Origin: Candidatus Stahliibacteriota bacterium
GTDB lineage: Bacteria > Hydrothermota > UBA3073
Assembly (NCBI GenBank): GCA_030627085.1
Contig: DAOUSS010000088.1
Span: forward strand, 1-6,408
Length of the DNA: 6,408 nt
Direction: 5' to 3'
Positions 5,888 to 6,408 of this stretch are shown here, piece after piece. Each line of letters begins with the position of its first letter. Positions within the stretch are counted from its first letter, which is position 1. The position numbers were made by a program, and so were the translations under genes. The notes under the pieces were generated by a model, which saw nothing but the letters and a program-made list of their open reading frames with translations, ran no database searches and was not told the DNA's origin.

Positions 5888-5925
5888 GCAAAAAATACCC
5901 GTAATTACGATACGCGTTGTTTCTT

Positions 5926-6158
5926 GTGTCAAAGTTCTTGGTCCCCCAACGAAAATGGAAAGACAGTATAATCTCTGGAAACCTAAAACACAAACACAGG
6001 AAAGGTATTATAGAAATTGATGGAGAACGACAAAAACTTCTTGGCTTTTAATAGAATTGGTAGTAGAATACAAAAAAGGTTTGGGGATAAAATTGGAAGA
6101 ATATCCGAACTTTGGATATAACATGTTGGCTAAAACCTTTATCCAAGGAGGTCATTAA
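5926..6158 (+). pseudogene. Small unidentified gene broken by a single-base frameshift
   Basis: From a GTG at 5926 the frame reads SKFLVPQRKWKD, continues through KGIIEIDGERQKLLGF and stops at TAA 6049-6051. Starting at 6048 in the next frame it goes on as LIELVVEYKKGLGIKLEEYP and ends AKTFIQGGH with TAA at 6156-6158. Adding one T to the tttt run at 6046-6049 would join both parts into one coherent protein of about 77 aa. The stop overlaps the next ATG (TAATG), and a perfect Shine-Dalgarno site lies within the last codons, as in a real operon. I do not recognise the family. The start is uncertain: no Shine-Dalgarno, no ATG in frame, and the open frame reaches back only to about 5906. It could also be intact in nature if the missing T is a read error. 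Confidence 0.45.
6145..6152 (+). promoter_or_regulatory. Consensus Shine-Dalgarno site for the coupled downstream ORF
   Basis: AAGGAGGT lies 5 nt before the ATG at 6158, inside the final codons of the upstream broken gene. Together with the TAATG overlap, this indicates translational coupling of two genes. Confidence 0.7.
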
Positions 6159-6268
6159 TGAAATTACCTAAAATAACATTATTCGAGTTAGATTTGAAGG
6201 ATTGTATAGCTTTGCACACACCGGTTTTTGAAAAATTGTTTCCCTTTAATACTTATTCGCCCCTATAA
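6158..6268 (+). CDS. Short hypothetical ORF, probably the start of a gene ended by an early stop
   Basis: The 36-aa frame begins MKLPKITLFELDLKDCIALH and ends FPFNTYSPL at TAA 6266-6268. The start is well supported by AAGGAGGT at 5 nt and the TAATG overlap with the preceding gene. After the stop, the same frame is open to the right edge (47 more codons, FEKLRFIFPRFYPFLIS and onward). So this may be the 5' part of a longer gene with a nonsense mutation. I recognise no family, and no signal peptide or motif is evident. Confidence 0.4.
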   Translation: MKLPKITLFELDLKDCIALHTPVFEKLFPFNTYSPL

Positions 6269-6371
6269 GAAGTTGTTCCTTGTTCTTTCGAGAAACTACG
6301 ATTTATTTTTCCTCGTTTCTATCCCTTTCTTATCTCCTGCGGAGAATCCATATGGAGTGGTAAATTTTCCC

Positions 6372-6400
6372 TTGACTTTTTAGGAGAAATGATTTATAAT
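6372..6400 (+). promoter_or_regulatory. Rightward promoter at the window edge, overlapped by a 19-bp palindrome
   Basis: TTGACT (6372-6377) and TATAAT (6395-6400) are 17 bp apart. The palindrome atgattta-taa-taaatcat (6389-6407) covers the -10, an arrangement suited to a repressor. It would drive a gene beyond the window. The same DNA also has GGAG just before an ATG at 6389, but with only 2 nt spacing, so a start there is less convincing. Confidence 0.55.
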
Positions 6401-6408
6401 AAATCATC

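Larger units (their letters stand above)
5836..6408. other. 573-bp accessory region without an intact long gene
   Basis: Neither strand has a long uninterrupted frame here. The stretch holds the abiEi promoter, a 10-bp palindrome (cgtaattacg, 5900-5909), the frameshifted gene at 5926-6158, the coupled short ORF at 6158-6268, and the edge promoter. In 6269-6371 I see only weak inverted pairs (tctcc-tgc-ggaga at 6333-6345, tccatatgga at 6347-6356). It looks like an eroding accessory locus. Confidence 0.5.

Noticed and set aside
5900..5909. 10-bp palindrome cgtaattacg as an operator
   Set aside because: Too short to distinguish from chance, and it lies upstream of the -35 without a partner site.

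Overview
The window looks like chromosomal DNA of an AT-rich, uncultured-type bacterium. The best clue is a large exported protein with FG-GAP/VCBS-type Asp-rich repeats and a C-terminal FlgD-Ig/T9SS type A-like tail. Such proteins are common in the FCB group and in candidate phyla such as WOR-3. The intergenic DNA carries degenerate AT-rich repeats and 'ctttgtgccttcgtgg'-type repeats, which fits that setting. The phylum is an inference; no rRNA or tRNA gene was seen.

Layout. 1-287: repeat-rich leader with a perfect sigma70-type promoter (TTGACA-N17-TGGTATAAT). 288-1766 (+): Rne/Rng-family ribonuclease. 1767-1914: short repeats and a second promoter (TTTACA-N17-TATAAT). 1915-2601 (+): RsuA/RluB-family pseudouridine synthase. 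2573-2844: a 272-bp dead transposon-like element bounded by a perfect 28-bp inverted repeat. It holds a decayed N-terminus resembling the REP-associated Y1 (IS200-like, RAYT) transposase, and it supplies the last nine codons of the pseudouridine synthase. 2860-5388 (-): 842-residue exported protein. 5447-5809 (-): the first half of an AbiEi-type antitoxin/regulator, cut off by a second, internally deleted copy of the repeat end. Its promoter and an 18-bp palindromic operator candidate are intact, but no AbiEii toxin partner is present. 5836-6408: no intact long gene; it holds a frameshifted small gene, a translationally coupled short ORF that ends at an in-frame stop, and a promoter overlapped by a 19-bp palindrome at the right edge.

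How it fits together. The two left-hand genes are RNA-metabolism housekeeping functions, each with its own promoter. The right half is accessory and decaying. The repeat family ties the two halves together, because each copy sits at the 3' end of a gene whose C-terminus it rewrote (pseudouridine synthase, AbiEi). The exported-protein gene sits where an abiEii partner would be expected, and its consensus promoter lies inside the dead abiEi tail. No complete novel system is visible. The most informative signals are the repeat-driven gene remodelling and the eroded TA/defence-like locus at the right.
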